Assembly: GCA_934270475.1 (NCBI GenBank) | Contig: CAKQPS010000007.1 | Coordinates: 1 to 59,378 of the forward strand | Length of the DNA stretch: 59,378 nucleotides | Reading direction: 5' to 3' | Origin: an uncultured Alphaproteobacteria bacterium | GTDB lineage: Bacteria > Pseudomonadota > Alphaproteobacteria > RF32 > CAG-239 | Shown: in pieces, positions 59,042 through 59,378 of the stretch | Layout of the letters: the number at the start of each line of letters is the position of its first letter | Numbering within the stretch: position 1 is the first letter of the stretch | Position numbers and translations under genes: made by a program | The notes under the pieces: model-generated | The model's input: only the letters and a program-made list of their open reading frames with translations | What the model was told of the DNA's origin: nothing | The model's database searches: none

Positions 59042-59369
59042 ATAACAAAGAAACTCCCTTTGGGGAGTTTTTTTTGTTATACGCGCAGTAAGGGTGAGGT
59101 CCCTGGAACGAAGGGTTCGACAAGGACGAGAGGCAGGCGGGAGCATGCCGGTGAGCGTCTGCGAACGAGGACGCAGCGGCGAAGTGAAACAAAGCCAATC
59201 CCTGCGCGCGTACCAATAACAAAGAAACTCCCTTTGGGGAGTTTTTTTGTTATACGCGCAGTAAGGGTGAGCTCCCTGGAACGAAGGGTTCGACAAGGAC
59301 TAGAGGCAGGCGGGAGCATGCCGGTGAGCGTCTGCGAACGTGGACGCAGCGGCGAAGTGAAACAAAGCC
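59023..59369. repeat. Two tandem 174/173-bp units holding the tRNA 3' end, a terminator and a tail
   Basis: Unit A (59023-59196) and unit B (59197-59369) are identical but for three base changes and one T; a third begins at 59370. Each holds the last 19 nt of tRNA-Lys including CCA, an ACTCCC-TTTG-GGGAGT terminator with T-run, and about 110 bases of tail shared in part with positions 1-64. The tail starts with ATACGCGCAGTAAGGG, complementary to the tRNA 3' end, so the terminator stem can extend to about 30 bp. Confidence 0.9.
59050..59078 (+). terminator. tRNA-Lys terminator
   Basis: GAAACTCCC pairs with GGGAGTTTT around loop TTTG, then a T-run. The same structure recurs in unit B near 59224-59251. 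Confidence 0.85.
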
Positions 59370-59378
59370 AATCCCTGC

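Noticed and set aside
59000..59319. Three overlapping minus-strand frames over the tRNA repeat
   Set aside because: They translate the tRNA 3' end and its tandem copies (for example RRDSNPGPTD), a well-known kind of false gene call.
59023..59378. CRISPR array
   Set aside because: The repeats are adjacent without spacers, each 173-174 bp, and begin in a tRNA gene.

Overview
The window looks like a chromosomal segment from a fermentative, anaerobic or microaerobic alphaproteobacterium, probably an uncultured host-associated or gut lineage. The evidence for this is GapR (DUF2312, a family essentially confined to Alphaproteobacteria), the AspRS and LolCD types, and the combination of a [FeFe] hydrogenase, AdhE and pyruvate kinase. 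The taxonomic call is inference; I ran no searches. Recognisable sigma70-type promoters (TTGACA-like, 16-18 bp, TATAAT-like) and clear intrinsic terminators make many transcription units readable.

Layout. 1-5.5 kb: a repeat fragment at the left edge, two membrane proteins, an aspartoacylase-family hydrolase, a GNAT acetyltransferase preceded by an unusual 19-codon arginine-rich reading frame and a weak terminator, gapR, and pyk. 5.5-10.2 kb: a palindromic element, then a likely operon of monomeric [FeFe] hydrogenase, murF, nrdR, nusB and def. 10.2-16.2 kb: a small membrane protein, a secreted ankyrin protein, an ELM1-like protein, aspS and rnd. 16.2-20.2 kb: a 1323-residue autotransporter with recently amplified passenger repeats. 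20.3-25.2 kb: a kinase-fold protein with pheA, a TPR protein, and a DUF58/MoxR pair. 25.3-30.3 kb: uvrD, a broken outer-membrane protein gene, an ArsR regulator, an ASCH protein and a NapH/NapG-like polyferredoxin. 30.3-38.0 kb: adhE, a BOF protein, divergent maltokinase and malQ, and DUF4186. 38.0-41.7 kb: a four-gene lipid-linked sugar modification operon (GT39/ArnT-like, GT2, YdjC deacetylase, GtrA). 41.9-47.4 kb: a 1023-residue unknown protein, an SPFH/NfeD pair, and nfo. 47.4-51.1 kb: a phage-like or effector-like two-gene cassette behind two tandem terminators, and two tandem paralogues of an unrecognised family. 51.1-58.8 kb: an FtsB-like protein, lolD/lolC, two DUF3137 proteins with LemA, three small unknown or TerB-like proteins, and a prohibitin-like protein. 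58.9-59.4 kb: tRNA-Lys(CUU) whose 3' end, terminator and a structured tail are repeated in tandem as a 173-174 bp unit that runs off the window. A relative of that tail is also the first sequence in the window.

How it fits together: sugar polymer breakdown (MalQ, maltokinase), glycolysis (Pyk) and electron disposal (hydrogenase, AdhE, polyferredoxin) give a fermentative core. MurF, LolCD, the GT operon, the autotransporter and the SPFH proteins serve the envelope. The strongest candidates for undescribed biology are the Arg-rich leader/terminator/GNAT locus (3.37-3.54 kb), the tRNA-Lys tail repeats, the promoter/double-terminator cassette at 47.4-49.1 kb, the paralogue pair at 49.2-51.1 kb, and the 1023-residue protein.
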